Assembly: GCF_008152325.1 (NCBI RefSeq)
Contig: NZ_CP042243.1
Location: 1,989,026-2,053,025 of the forward strand
Origin: Crassaminicella thermophila
Lineage (GTDB): Bacteria; Bacillota; Clostridia; Peptostreptococcales; Thermotaleaceae
Reading direction: 5' to 3'
Length of the DNA stretch: 64,000 nucleotides
The position numbers were made by a program, and so were the translations under genes. Below, piece after piece: positions 37,191 to 46,702 of this stretch. How positions within the stretch are numbered: position 1 is the stretch's first letter; every line of letters starts with the position of its first letter. Under the pieces are notes generated by a model. It worked only from the letters and a program-made list of their open reading frames with translations. It was not told where the DNA came from and did not search any database.

Positions 37191-38144
37191 TTAGCGAGGA
37201 ACTTTTACGTTAGATAAAATTTCATGTATTACATCCTCTGGTTTGATTCCTTCGACATAGGCTTCTGGCTTAAGTGTGATTCTATGCCTTAATACTGGAT
37301 AAGCAACCTTTTTTATATCCTCTGGAATAACAAAATCCCTCTCCATCAATACTGCATTTGCTTTAGAAGCTTGTAACAAAGAAATAGACCCTCTAGGACT
37401 GCTTCCTATTTCTATAAAAGGAGATTCCCTTGTTTTTTGAATGATATTAACCATATATTCTATTAATAAATCCTCAACAGTAATATTTGCTATCTCTCTT
37501 TGACAGTTTAAAATATCTTCACTACTTCCAATTTGCTTTATATCAATATCATAAAGACTTTTATCAAAGCCTTTATGATATTTTTTCATTATCTCTACTT
37601 CGCCTTCAATAGAAGGGTAATCTATATGCACCTTCATTAAGAATCTATCTAACAATGCTTCTGGTAAAGGATATGTCCCTTCATATTCTATTGGGTTTTG
37701 TGTAGCAAAAACAATAAAAGGTTCCTCTAACTTATAGCTTTCACCATCAATAGTAACTCTTCTTTCCTCCATAGCCTCTAAAAGCCCTGCTTGAGTTTTT
37801 GGAGGAGTTCTATTAATCTCATCTCCTAATAGTAAATTTGTAAATATAGGTCCTTTAATAAACTTAAACTCTTTCTCTTTTATATTGTAAATTCTAGCTC
37901 CTGTAATATCCGATGGCATTAAATCTGGTGTAAATTGTACTCTCTTAAAATCTACCCCCATTGTTTTTGCTAATGATTTAATTAGCAATGTTTTTCCTAA
38001 ACCGGGTACCCCTTCTAAAAGAAGATGTCCATTTGTTAAAATAGCTATTAATATTAAATCTATTACTTTTTCTTGTTCGACAATAATTTTCCCTAATTCT
38101 CCTTTTATACCTCTTATAAACGCTTTTGTTTGAATCGCTTCCAA
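37191..38144 (-). CDS. MoxR-family AAA+ ATPase
   Basis: The 317-residue ATPase shows Walker A GVPGLGKT (about 44-51), Walker B LLGDEINR, the sensor-1 region FATQNPIEYEGTYPLPEA and the sensor-2/lid SPRGSISLLQASKA. MoxR ATPases act as chaperones for maturation of complexes, with DUF58/VWA proteins as partners. The frame starts at TTG, overlapping the DUF4350 gene by 31 bases, so coupling is expected. Confidence 0.94.
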   Translation of the reverse strand: MEAIQTKAFIRGIKGELGKIIVEQEKVIDLILIAILTNGHLLLEGVPGLGKTLLIKSLAKTMGVDFKRVQFTPDLMPSDITGARIYNIKEKEFKFIKGPIFTNLLLGDEINRTPPKTQAGLLEAMEERRVTIDGESYKLEEPFIVFATQNPIEYEGTYPLPEALLDRFLMKVHIDYPSIEGEVEIMKKYHKGFDKSLYDIDIKQIGSSEDILNCQREIANITVEDLLIEYMVNIIQKTRESPFIEIGSSPRGSISLLQASKANAVLMERDFVIPEDIKKVAYPVLRHRITLKPEAYVEGIKPEDVIHEILSNVKVPR

Positions 38145-39136
38145 CCCTCTTCTCTCCTTCTTACTAACATTTGAATAAGTTTATCCATTTTTTTTATCAT
38201 TCGAAAAGTATCCTTTCTATTTTCATCTTTAATCTCTTTTCCATAACGAAATATCTGTATTGCTTCCTCTTTATATGGAAGGTTATCCTTTTCCCACAAA
38301 CAAATCCATTCATCAGCATTTCTTAATCCTTTATAAATCTTTTTTATCTCACGTTGTAACTCCTCATAGAAAGCTTTATAGATAATATCCACACATCCAC
38401 TCTTTTCATAAAGATTTGCAGATGCATATAAATATTCATTTTCATCTCTTTCAATTTCATCTACAATTCTCTTGGCTTTTCCAAATCTCTTTCCTAAGTA
38501 AACTATGCAGCCTATTGTAAATAATAAGAATTGCAATAGTATAATTTTTACCGGAAAAGAAAGATTTTTATATAAAGAAGGATTTTGTCCATGCGAAAAC
38601 CTATAATATTCATTAAAACATATTTCTCCTTCTAAAGAATCTAGACACTTTAAAATAAAATAAGCTCCTTCCTTATCTTTTAGTAAAGTTTCATTTGTTA
38701 TTAAACGAATATCTCCTATTAAGAGCCTTCCTTTACCTAAGGAATATAAATAAGCACTATCCTTATATTTTTCTAACAAGTCAGGATAAACATATTTATC
38801 ATACCGATCTGTTAAGTAAATCAAATTTCCTCCACCCTTTATCCAGCTTTCAGCATCTTTTAAATCAAAACGATTTAAAGACTTATTTTCAGTTATAACA
38901 TAAATCCCGCTTTCCCCTTTTTCTATAAAATTCTCTGCATCAACCTTTACAGCATAACCTATTTTTTTTAACGTATCGTAAAAAATAGAAATACCCTCAT
39001 AAGAAGTATTCAATGGCAAAATTTCATTATTTCTATTTGCCTTTCCAACACTTCTATCAATTATATGAAAATAATTATTCATAAAGATCAATAAAATAAT
39101 AAGTATAAAAATCCCTATAATATTACGTTTTTTCAT
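38114..39136 (-). CDS. DUF4350-domain membrane protein
   Basis: The 340-residue protein has an N-terminal membrane helix (IIGIFILIILLIF), an exported domain with NTSYEGISIFYDTL and GGGNLIYLTDR, and a second helix (KIILLQFLLFTIGCIVYLG, about 202-220) followed by a cytosolic helical part. This layout matches DUF4350 proteins that sit with MoxR/DUF58/DUF4129. ATG at 39136 is preferred over the first ATG, because GGAGG precedes it; the extra upstream 28 residues overlap DUF4129 heavily. Confidence 0.85.
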   Translation of the reverse strand: MKKRNIIGIFILIILLIFMNNYFHIIDRSVGKANRNNEILPLNTSYEGISIFYDTLKKIGYAVKVDAENFIEKGESGIYVITENKSLNRFDLKDAESWIKGGGNLIYLTDRYDKYVYPDLLEKYKDSAYLYSLGKGRLLIGDIRLITNETLLKDKEGAYFILKCLDSLEGEICFNEYYRFSHGQNPSLYKNLSFPVKIILLQFLLFTIGCIVYLGKRFGKAKRIVDEIERDENEYLYASANLYEKSGCVDIIYKAFYEELQREIKKIYKGLRNADEWICLWEKDNLPYKEEAIQIFRYGKEIKDENRKDTFRMIKKMDKLIQMLVRRREEGWKRFKQKRL

Positions 39137-39755
39137 TATATTTATTAACCTCCATAAAAAGGTCGTCAATCTTTTCTTTATATTCAACAAATTTTTCTTT
39201 ATGAATTTTTTTGTTGCCATACCAAATACGGTAAAAGTAATCTCCTATATCTTGAAAAACCTTTACTCCTTTAAAGTTTTTCTTTTTCAATATATTTATA
39301 ATTTCATAATTAGTTTTTGATTTATCCATAATGCATAGAGATTTTTCATTCATATAAAATATCATACTAATAAAATAAAGTCTTACTGCATCTTTATAGT
39401 TTTCTTCTTTTTCACAACTAATTGCCTTTTTATACAAACTCTCATAAGTAGTATCATCATCAATGGTTTCTCCATAGATTATCTTCTTATGTACTACTGA
39501 AGGACTTTTTGATTTGAAAAAATAATAAAATAAAACTATTATTAAAAAAATCCCAAAAATAATAAATATATTTTGGTTAATTGAAATACTCCCATTTGAA
39601 GGTATATATCCCTTATTTAATGATTTTTTCAAAATTTCAAAGATTCTTTCCAAGATTTTTTTGAATACATTTTCCGTTTGCTTTAAATGCATATACTTAG
39701 AACTATCTATAATTTTATCTACTACTTTTTCAAATATTTCTTTTTTGGGAATCAC
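39123..39755 (-). CDS. DUF4129-type membrane protein
   Basis: The 210-residue protein has one strong membrane helix (FIIFGIFLIIVLFYYFF, about 67-83) and a C-terminal helical domain with a TYESLYKKAISCEKEENYKDAVRLYFI motif spread over about residues 105-130, followed by YRIWYGN, matching the DUF4129 pattern. The start is GTG with GAGGAG 8 bases upstream. It is part of the MoxR/DUF58/DUF4350 transcription unit and overlaps the next gene by 14 bases. Its role in that module is unknown. Confidence 0.8.
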   Translation of the reverse strand: MIPKKEIFEKVVDKIIDSSKYMHLKQTENVFKKILERIFEILKKSLNKGYIPSNGSISINQNIFIIFGIFLIIVLFYYFFKSKSPSVVHKKIIYGETIDDDTTYESLYKKAISCEKEENYKDAVRLYFISMIFYMNEKSLCIMDKSKTNYEIINILKKKNFKGVKVFQDIGDYFYRIWYGNKKIHKEKFVEYKEKIDDLFMEVNKYNEKT

Positions 39756-39767
39756 TTTTTTTCTCCT

Positions 39768-40739
39768 CTATTCAATATTGGTATCTAAAGTTATAAAATT
39801 ATCTTCATCCCCTTTTTGCTTAAGCCGATCAATCATATGATCAATTTTCAACCCTTCCGTTTTATATTTCATATTTATATAATAAAGTGTCCAAATAATT
39901 GGCCCAACAGGTCCTAACAATATCCCTAATACAAAATTTAAAATTGGACGAACTATTATTCCATACATAATAATTTGTGATACAATAGATTCTCCTCCTT
40001 GTACTTTTCCTAATAAGAAACATACAAAACTAGAAATAACTCCAATAGCTGAATACACAGATAAATTAACTCCCCATTCAAACATAGATATACTCAATAC
40101 TCTAAAAAAATTCTTAAAAACTTCTCCTTTGGCAAATCTTATACTCTTCTTTATAGATTCAAAACCTTTTGATTCCTCAAAGATTGCTATATGTATAGCA
40201 TAAAATAAGTAAGTTCCTATAATTGCCATAATAAAAGAACTTACTAGAGCATTAATAACAATTACCCAAATAGTTCCTGAAGCCAATTTTTTTTGCAGCA
40301 TGGTAATAGTAGTAAGCTTAACCCCTCCTATTCCCATAATAATAATTATAGGTAATAAGCAAACTGCTAGAGCAGTAACAATACGAAGAATAGGCTTAAA
40401 GCTTGAAAAAGCCTTTCCTACAGCCTCAGATGCACCTACGTCTTCTCCATTTACATACCCATAAGCCATATGAAAAATGCCCGCTTTATTCATACATACA
40501 AATGTAACAAGACCAATAAACATAACAAAGCCAAAAATAATGAATCCAAAGGTAGAGCCAAAGTCAACCCAAGTTAACAGAGGAACACATATCAAGCCTC
40601 CTGCAATCACAATAAAAATTGACATGATAGAAAATAGGATTTGATATCCTATCAAACTTTTAAACTTTTTTCTATATAGTTCCATAGAAAAATCTAGTAC
40701 CTTTGCATCAGATATTTTGTTGTCAAACCACTTCTGCAT
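39768..40739 (-). CDS. Polytopic membrane protein, first gene of the MoxR cluster
   Basis: The 323-residue protein has about six membrane helices and resembles membrane proteins of the glycerophosphodiester-phosphodiesterase-membrane-domain/DUF975 type (FSMELYRKKFKSLIGYQILF, AVGKAFSSFKPILRIVTALAV, KKSIRFAKGEVFKNFFRVLSI). ATG at 40739 follows AGGAGGGG by 5 bases and is preferred to an upstream ATG. It leads a run of five or six genes ending with DUF58 and may be a scaffold of the complex. Function unknown. Confidence 0.75.
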   Translation of the reverse strand: MQKWFDNKISDAKVLDFSMELYRKKFKSLIGYQILFSIMSIFIVIAGGLICVPLLTWVDFGSTFGFIIFGFVMFIGLVTFVCMNKAGIFHMAYGYVNGEDVGASEAVGKAFSSFKPILRIVTALAVCLLPIIIIMGIGGVKLTTITMLQKKLASGTIWVIVINALVSSFIMAIIGTYLFYAIHIAIFEESKGFESIKKSIRFAKGEVFKNFFRVLSISMFEWGVNLSVYSAIGVISSFVCFLLGKVQGGESIVSQIIMYGIIVRPILNFVLGILLGPVGPIIWTLYYINMKYKTEGLKIDHMIDRLKQKGDEDNFITLDTNIE

Positions 40740-40871
40740 AATTCCCCTCCTTATGTCTTTTGATATCATTGTAACATAACTTTTTTACTTTATGGAAAAT
40801 AGTTTCATTTAATCCATAATTTATTATATTTCAATTTATTGTTTATATCAAATATTAAATTATTTAATATT

Positions 40872-40907
40872 AAAATGCTAGTCACTATTTAACTAGACTA
40901 GCATTTT
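40872..40907. terminator. Terminator of the small exported protein gene
   Basis: AAAATGCTAGTC pairs with GACTAGCATTTT around a 12-base loop, with A/T tails on both sides, right after the stop codon at 40913. Confidence 0.8.
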
Positions 40908-40912
40908 AATAT

Positions 40913-41293
40913 TTATACCTTTAATCCATTGACTATCATTGCTGTTCCTTGTGGCGGTATACTTCTTGTTAATATGCCGTTAAAAATTATATCTACATTC
41001 TGACCAATTTTTAACTTTTCAAAAGTTATTACAATTGTATTTTCATTTATATGAAAAATATATTCAATTCCTTTGCTATCTTCTATCAGCAACGATCTTT
41101 TCCCATCTCTTATAATAATTTTTTTAATTTTACCTGTAATCATTTCAAGGTTATCTTCTTTTACTTTTTCTTGCCTATATTCTACTGGACTATAAAAACT
41201 TTTCAAATATTGTACACTTTTCTGATTTAATTTCATAGTAAAACCCATTATACAAAGTAATATAATAAAAGATACTATAGCTTTTCTTTTCAT
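40913..41293 (-). CDS. Small exported hypothetical protein
   Basis: The 126-residue protein has an N-terminal hydrophobic signal anchor (AIVSFIILLCIMGFTM) and then a beta-rich domain (ITGKIKKIIIRDGKRSLLIED, KLKIGQNVDIIFNG) resembling OB-type small exported proteins of clostridia. ATG at 41293 is preferred: AAAGGA lies 9 bases upstream. It is monocistronic, between adhE and the MoxR cluster. No function can be assigned. Confidence 0.65.
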   Translation of the reverse strand: MKRKAIVSFIILLCIMGFTMKLNQKSVQYLKSFYSPVEYRQEKVKEDNLEMITGKIKKIIIRDGKRSLLIEDSKGIEYIFHINENTIVITFEKLKIGQNVDIIFNGILTRSIPPQGTAMIVNGLKV

Positions 41294-41423
41294 ATAAATC
41301 ATTCCTTTGTGAGATATTATCTAACATTATTATTTAGTTTTTTAAAAAATATTATCCTAATTTATAAATTAAATATCTTCACAAGGAATATAGTTTGTAA
41401 AAACATTACAAACATGTAAATAC

Positions 41424-41455
41424 TGGTCAGGCTTTTTACTTTATTAAGCCTGACC
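41424..41455 (-). terminator. Terminator of adhE
   Basis: TGGTCAGGCTT pairs with AAGCCTGACCA around a 10-base loop, 11 bases after the adhE stop codon on the minus strand. The U-tract is weak. Confidence 0.65.
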
Positions 41456-41465
41456 ATATAATATA

Positions 41466-44066
41466 TTATTTTTTGCTATTTTTTTGTTCTTCAAAAATAT
41501 TAATATACATCTGCTTAATTTCACTGATTAATGGATATCTTGGGTTAGCTCCTGTACATTGATCATCAAAAGCCTGTTCACTCATTTTATCTAAAGTCGC
41601 ATAGAATTTATGCTTAGAAACGCCTGCTTCACTTATTGTCTTTGGTATATTTATCTTCGCTTTTAATTCATCAATAGCCTTAATAAGTAATTCTACCTTT
41701 TCATCATCTGTATTGCCGCCTAAATTTAAATAATCAGCAATTCTAGCATATCTCCATTTAGCATTTGGATATTTATATTGTGGAAATGCTGCTTGTTTTC
41801 TTGGATTATCTACTGCATTGAATCTGATAACCTCATTAATTAATAATCCATTAGCTACACCGTGTGGTATATGATGCATTGCTCCTAATTTATGTGCCAT
41901 TGAGTGACATATTCCTAAGAAAGCATTTGCAAAAGCCATACCTGCAATAGTTGAAGCATGTGCCATTTTTTCTCTTGCTTTTACATTTTTTTCTCCGTCC
42001 TGATAAGCTTGTGGTAAATATTTAAATATCAATCGAATTGCTTCTAATGCTAATCCATTCGTATATTCTGAAGCAAGTACAGAAGCATAAGCTTCTATAG
42101 CATGAGTTAGAGCATCTATACCAGAAGCAGCAGTAAGTCCTTTTGGCATATTCATCATCAACTCAGCATCTACTATAGCCATATCTGGAGTTAACTCATA
42201 ATCAGCTAATGGATATTTAACTCCTGTCTTCTCATCAGTAATAACTGCAAAAGGAGTAACCTCTGAACCTGTACCTGCTGAAGTTGGAACTGCTATCATC
42301 ATTGCTTTTTCTCCCATCTTAGGGAATGTATATACTCTTTTTCTTATGTCCATAAATCTCATTGCAAGATCTTCAAATATTACCTCTGGATGTTCATACA
42401 TTACCCACATAATCTTAGCAGCATCCATAGGTGAACCTCCACCTAGTGCTATAATTGCATCTGGCTCAAAGCTCTTCATTTCAGCAGCACCTTTTTTAGC
42501 AGTCTCTAAAGTTGGATCTGGTTCTACATCGAAAAATACCTTATAATCAATTTCTATTTCATCCAATACCTTTGTAATCTTATCAACAAATCCTAATTGA
42601 TATAAAACCTTATCTGTTACAATAAATGCTTTCTTTTTATTCATATCCTTTAACTCTCTTAGCGCAACGGCAAGGCTACCGTATTTAAAGTATATTTTCT
42701 CTGGCACTCTAAACCAAAGCATATTTTCTCTCCTCTCTGCTACGTTCTTGATGTTTAATAGATGCTTAACTCCAACATTCTCTGATACAGAGTTTCCGCC
42801 CCAAGAACCACAGCCTAACGTTAATGAAGGATCTAACTTAAAGTTATAGATATCTCCTATAGCACCTTGAGATGATGGCATATTAATTATTGTTCTTCCT
42901 GTCTTCATAGCTGCACCGAATTTTTCAATTCTGTCTTTTGATTTAACTTGATCAGTATACAATACAGAAGTATGTCCAAATCCTCCCAATTCAACAAGTC
43001 TCACTGCTTTTTTAAGAGCTTCATCAAAGCTTTTTACCTTATACATAGCAAGAATTGGTGATAGTTTTTCATGTGAGAACGGTTCTTCAAGCTCTACAGA
43101 TTCAACCTCTCCTATCAAAACTTTAGTAGAATCTGGAACCTTAACCCCTGCCATTTCTGCAATCTTACATGCTGATTGACCAACTATATTTACATTTAAT
43201 GAACCATTTATGAGTATTACCTTTCTAACTTTATCTATTTCATCTTTCTTAAGTAAGTAAGCTCCTCTTTCTGCAAATTCTTTCTTCACTTCATCATATA
43301 TTTCTTCCATAACTATTACAGATTGTTCAGAAGCACAAATTACTCCATTATCAAAGCTTTTTGAAAGAAGAATTGAATTTACTGCCATTTTTATATGAGC
43401 AGTCTCATCAATAATTGCTGGTGTATTTCCTGCTCCAACACCTATAGCTGGCTTTCCAGATGAATAAGCAGCTTTTACCATTCCAGGTCCACCAGTAGCT
43501 AAAATCATATCAGCTTCTCTCATTACACATTGAGAAAGTTCTAATGAAGGATTATCAATCCATCCAATAATTCCTTCTGGTGCTCCAGCCTTAACTGCTG
43601 CTTCTAATACAATTTTAGCTGCAGCAATTGTTGATTTTTTTGCTCTTGGATGTGGAGAGAATATGATACCATTTCTAGTTTTTAAAGCTATAAGAGCTTT
43701 AAATATTGCTGTTGATGTTGGATTTGTAGTTGGTACTACTGCAGCTACAACCCCTATTGGTTCTGCAACTTTTGCAATACCAAAAGAATTATCCTTCTCT
43801 ATAACTCCACAAGTTTTTTCATCCTTGTATTTGTTATAAATATATTCAGAAGCAAAATGATTCTTTATAACCTTATCTTCTAAAATCCCCATTCCTGTTT
43901 CTTCAACTGCCATTTTTGCAAGTTGAATCCTTGCATTATTTGCTGCCATAGCTGCTTGCCTAAAAATTTTATCTACTTCTTCTTGCGTATAGGTAGCAAA
44001 TTTTCTTTGCGCTTGTCTTACCTCTTCTAATTTTTTCATTAATTCTTCTAAATTTGTAACTGCCAT
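41466..44066 (-). CDS. adhE: AdhE, bifunctional acetaldehyde/alcohol dehydrogenase
   Basis: The 866-residue fusion has an N-terminal CoA-dependent aldehyde dehydrogenase (catalytic Cys in NGVICASEQSV; cofactor loop TGGPGMVKAAYSSG) and, after about residue 455, an iron-dependent alcohol dehydrogenase (ALGGGSPMDAAKIMWV; GIDALTHAIEAY; the C-terminal His-rich CHSMAHKLGAMHHIPHG). It reduces acetyl-CoA to ethanol and forms spirosomes in other species. ATG at 44066 follows AAAGGAG by 8 bases and is preferred over the upstream GTG. A Rex-like operator covers its promoter, fitting NADH-responsive control. It may also take up acetyl-CoA/acetaldehyde from the eut pathway. Confidence 0.97.
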   Translation of the reverse strand: MAVTNLEELMKKLEEVRQAQRKFATYTQEEVDKIFRQAAMAANNARIQLAKMAVEETGMGILEDKVIKNHFASEYIYNKYKDEKTCGVIEKDNSFGIAKVAEPIGVVAAVVPTTNPTSTAIFKALIALKTRNGIIFSPHPRAKKSTIAAAKIVLEAAVKAGAPEGIIGWIDNPSLELSQCVMREADMILATGGPGMVKAAYSSGKPAIGVGAGNTPAIIDETAHIKMAVNSILLSKSFDNGVICASEQSVIVMEEIYDEVKKEFAERGAYLLKKDEIDKVRKVILINGSLNVNIVGQSACKIAEMAGVKVPDSTKVLIGEVESVELEEPFSHEKLSPILAMYKVKSFDEALKKAVRLVELGGFGHTSVLYTDQVKSKDRIEKFGAAMKTGRTIINMPSSQGAIGDIYNFKLDPSLTLGCGSWGGNSVSENVGVKHLLNIKNVAERRENMLWFRVPEKIYFKYGSLAVALRELKDMNKKKAFIVTDKVLYQLGFVDKITKVLDEIEIDYKVFFDVEPDPTLETAKKGAAEMKSFEPDAIIALGGGSPMDAAKIMWVMYEHPEVIFEDLAMRFMDIRKRVYTFPKMGEKAMMIAVPTSAGTGSEVTPFAVITDEKTGVKYPLADYELTPDMAIVDAELMMNMPKGLTAASGIDALTHAIEAYASVLASEYTNGLALEAIRLIFKYLPQAYQDGEKNVKAREKMAHASTIAGMAFANAFLGICHSMAHKLGAMHHIPHGVANGLLINEVIRFNAVDNPRKQAAFPQYKYPNAKWRYARIADYLNLGGNTDDEKVELLIKAIDELKAKINIPKTISEAGVSKHKFYATLDKMSEQAFDDQCTGANPRYPLISEIKQMYINIFEEQKNSKK

Positions 44067-44186
44067 ATTTTGCACTCCTTTATTTAGTTAATTTTTTAAC
44101 AATTATTTCTTAAAAAAATATATTTTTTTAATTTTTATTATTTTTCATTCAAATCACTGCTGTTAATTTGATGATTATTTAATTTA

Positions 44187-44222
44187 TGTGTTAATATTAT
44201 CACAATATTTTTTGTTTATCAA
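44187..44222 (-). promoter_or_regulatory. adhE promoter overlapped by a Rex-like operator
   Basis: On the minus strand TTGATA (complement of 44217-44222) and TAATAT (complement of 44194-44199) are 17 bases apart. The -10 lies inside the near-perfect palindrome TGTGATAATATTAACACA (complement of 44187-44204), which resembles Rex operators of the TTGTGANNNNNNTCACAA/TTGTTAANNNNTTAACAA type. The 373-base gap upstream of adhE also contains a partial site TTGTTAATTATCAAACA near 44367, and no gene. Confidence 0.72.
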
Positions 44223-44382
44223 GTATTTTTTGTAAATGTAATTCCACTTAATACATAATCTTCCTGACATTTATTCTGGATTTGTGCGTTAAACCTTTTG
44301 AATTTAACAGGTTTTGTGATTGTTCTTTTTCATTTTTTGTTTGTTTATTTTTTAACACTTTATGTTTGTTAATTATCAAACA

Positions 44383-44425
44383 ATAAAAAATAATCCCCTC
44401 ATAACTTTCTATGAAACAAGGGGAT
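44383..44425 (-). terminator. Terminator of the FG-GAP/VCBS-like gene
   Basis: On the minus strand ATCCCCT and AGGGGAT form the base of an imperfect hairpin, followed by TATTTTTTATT; 24 bases after the stop codon at 44449. Confidence 0.7.
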
Positions 44426-44448
44426 AACGAACCTCAAACATCTATTAT

Positions 44449-45204
44449 TTATTGCATTAAATTTTTCCCAAATATTCCTACTGTTTGAAAAAAGTATACA
44501 AAACGCTGCCCATTCCACTTAAGAGACGTTTGAACATAGCCTAACCCGTCTGCATTGTATCTTCCTGCAATACGCTGCTCTGCATATAATTCATAAGTAC
44601 CATCTCTTTGAAAATCTATAGGATATAATCCTCCTAATGGATTTACCCATCCTTTAATAAGCTCTTTTAATTTGCCGTTTTTATCGTAAATCTCTGATAA
44701 ATAAGACGCTCCCTTATAGGTAATATCTAGTGTATACTTTGTATTGGTATTTTTACTAATAACCTCTACTTTATAATCATCTAAATAGTTTACTTCGTAC
44801 ATATATGCTGCATTAAATTTTTCAAAATCAAAGAGAATCTTTGGCTTATTATTTACAAAAGAGTAAATATAATAAAAAGCATATCCACCGCTTCCTCCAG
44901 AATTTATACTGATTAAAATATCATCTATCTTATCTCCTGAAAAATCTCCTAAAAATAACGTTGGATTATAACCTGCATTTTCTTTTAATTTAATGATGCC
45001 TACAGCATTAGTTTTTCCATCTATAATCTTTAGTCTTATATTATCTCTAAAGGGACTTTCTTTTCCATATGGTAGATCTCCTATTAAATAAACATAGTCA
45101 ATCACACCATCTCCGTTAACATCCCCTTTTTTAAAATCTAATATATAACAGTTCTTATTACTTGAATCCATATACCTTGGAAAATACATTGGATAATAAA
45201 ACAT
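44449..45204 (-). CDS. VCBS/FG-GAP-repeat-like protein
   Basis: The 251-residue protein has two calcium-loop-like repeats, GDVNGDGVIDYVYL (about 27-40) and GDFSGDKIDDILI (about 80-92), a beta-propeller-type pattern. ATG at 45204 follows GAGGAG with 7 bases; upstream in-frame ATGs are not well placed. There is no clear signal peptide: it starts MFYYPMYFPRYMDSSN, a tyrosine/proline-rich start similar to spore-surface proteins. It may be a coat-associated protein in a spore-former, but this is inference. Confidence 0.75.
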   Translation of the reverse strand: MFYYPMYFPRYMDSSNKNCYILDFKKGDVNGDGVIDYVYLIGDLPYGKESPFRDNIRLKIIDGKTNAVGIIKLKENAGYNPTLFLGDFSGDKIDDILISINSGGSGGYAFYYIYSFVNNKPKILFDFEKFNAAYMYEVNYLDDYKVEVISKNTNTKYTLDITYKGASYLSEIYDKNGKLKELIKGWVNPLGGLYPIDFQRDGTYELYAEQRIAGRYNADGLGYVQTSLKWNGQRFVYFFQTVGIFGKNLMQ

Positions 45205-45268
45205 ATTATATCTCCTCTCAGTCATTAAACTTACTGATATAATATGCAATATCTATGAATTTGCTTAC

Positions 45269-45634
45269 TTATTTTACAATATTTAACATCATACCTGTAA
45301 GATACGGAATTAACCAAATAAACCAAACAAATAGACTAAATTTATGAAAATTCATTATAGATTCTTTATTTTTTCTTAATAAAACTATAGTAGCCCAAAC
45401 TGCATGAAAAAGCATAAGTAAGATAGCAAGTGCACCAGTAATGCCATGTAAATTAAGTTTTATTCCTTTACTCATCTTTTCCATCATTATAGTACCTAAA
45501 GTGTCAAAACATAACCCTATCCAAAATAGTCCTAAATGCCATTTTTTAAGTTCCCCTGCAAATTTTTCACTCCAGACAGCAACAGTATAAAAAAGCAATG
45601 CCAAAGTTATAGAAACAATAGAAAATATTAACAT
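45269..45634 (-). CDS. HsmA/TIGR03987-family small membrane protein
   Basis: The 121-residue protein has four membrane helices (LIFSIVSITLALLFYTVAVW, HLGLFWIGLCFDTLGTIMM, HGITGALAILLMLFHAVWA, FVWFIWLIPYLTGMML). The KWHLGLFWIGLCFDTLGT block is characteristic of the TIGR03987 family, also called HsmA, of unknown biochemical role. A GGAGG site lies 8 bases before ATG. It is monocistronic. Its neighbour at 45795, an ABC ATPase, is on the opposite strand. Confidence 0.85.
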   Translation of the reverse strand: MLIFSIVSITLALLFYTVAVWSEKFAGELKKWHLGLFWIGLCFDTLGTIMMEKMSKGIKLNLHGITGALAILLMLFHAVWATIVLLRKNKESIMNFHKFSLFVWFIWLIPYLTGMMLNIVK

Positions 45635-45794
45635 ACAATTAGTCCTCCCTATTCTGTAATAAGTTACAGTATGTACAATTATTCTCTTATATATACAAAG
45701 AAGGTTTCATTTTTATATGCTTAAATCACAAAAATTTTCCTATTGAATACTATAAAAGTATACTGAAGTTTTCGGCTTAGGGAGGAATATACCC

Positions 45795-46421
45795 ATGGAA
45801 AAAATTGTAGAAATAAAAAATGTATCTATGAATTATCATACATTAGATCGGGAAACAGTAGCTCTAAAAGACTTGTCCTTTGAAGTATATAAGGGAGAAA
45901 TTGTTGTAATTGTAGGTCCTAGTGGATGTGGAAAATCAACGATTCTATCAATTATATCAGGACTCATAAAACCTTCCTCTGGTGAAGTTATTGTAAATGG
46001 TAAACCCGTAAGCGGTACAAACAAAACAATAGGCTATATGTTTCAAAAAGACCATTTATTCGAATGGAGAAATATCCTAAAAAACGTTTTAATTGGACTA
46101 GAAATACAAAACAAGCTTAATGAAGAAACAAAGGCTAGAACTGAAAAACTATTGGAAATGTACGGATTAGGTGAATTTAAAAATTACTATCCAAGCCAAC
46201 TTTCTGGTGGAATGCGGCAAAGGGTAGCTCTTATCAGAACTTTGGCAATAAAACCAGAACTGCTACTACTTGATGAACCATTTTCAGCACTAGATTATCA
46301 AACACGACTTGCCGTAGCAGACGACATTGGAAGGATACTAAAAAAAGAAGAAAAAACAGCAATTATGGTGACTCACGATATATCAGAAGCTATATCCTCT
46401 AAATGGTTACTTTTTAGATAA
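45795..46421 (+). pseudogene. ABC transporter ATPase (SsuB/TauB type), 3' end truncated at a prophage/host junction
   Basis: The 208-residue reading frame has Walker A GPSGCGKST, the KDHLFEWRN Q-loop, the signature LSGGMRQR, Walker B LLLLDEPFSALD and the H-loop VTHDISEAIS, as in nitrate/sulfonate/taurine-type ATPases. Family members have about 250 residues; here homology stops after ISEAIS (about 46395) and the frame ends SKWLLFR*. From about 46396 another frame reads YPLNGYF...YWFP* and then the antirepressor repeat starts at 46503, so the 3' end was lost at a recombination junction. No permease or binding-protein partner is nearby. It can probably not form a functional transporter. Confidence 0.85.
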
Positions 46422-46563
46422 TATTGGTAATGGTTTTGGCAATGCAGTTATGAACTTAGCATATTGGTTTCCGTAATTAATAATGTTAAGGCTATGGAAA
46501 GGCTTCATATTTAATCCATTTTCTATGGTGCTCTTATCCTACTCATGCTTGTCACCCCATAAT

Positions 46564-46591
46564 AAAAAGCACCCTATACAGAGTACTTTTT
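46564..46591 (-). terminator. Terminator of antirepressor cassette 1
   Basis: On the minus strand AAAAAGTAC pairs with GTGCTTTTT (one mismatch), followed by a U-rich tail, overlapping the stop codon of the small ORF. The same element occurs at 59822-59849 in copy 2. Confidence 0.65.
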
Positions 46592-46702
46592 ATTTTGCTT
46601 TTTATCTTTTTTATAATTAGTGTTTATATATATTGTATCTTCAATTTGAATTGAATCTAGCCAATCAATATCTAAACTAATTTCAATTACTGGTGTATTC
46701 AT
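46574..46702 (-). CDS. 42-residue ORF translationally coupled to the antirepressor
   Basis: ATG at 46702 overlaps the antirepressor stop (ATGA), and the frame ends TAG at 46574. The peptide is MNTPVIEISLDIDWLDSIQI and then a lysine/asparagine-rich end (NTNYKKDKKQNKKYSV). It is also complete and identical in the second cassette (59832-59960), where the antirepressor is frameshifted. I recognise no family; the conservation in both copies and the ATGA coupling suggest a real short product, perhaps modulating the antirepressor. Confidence 0.6.
   Translation of the reverse strand: MNTPVIEISLDIDWLDSIQIEDTIYINTNYKKDKKQNKKYSV

Noticed and set aside
44367..44384. Second Rex-like site TTGTTAATTATCAAACA upstream of adhE
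   Set aside because: Symmetry is incomplete and it lies about 300 bases from the adhE start; kept only as a remark.
46396..46457. Short frame ending YWFP after the ABC ATPase
   Set aside because: Only about 23 codons without start or family; noted as a junction sequence, not a gene.
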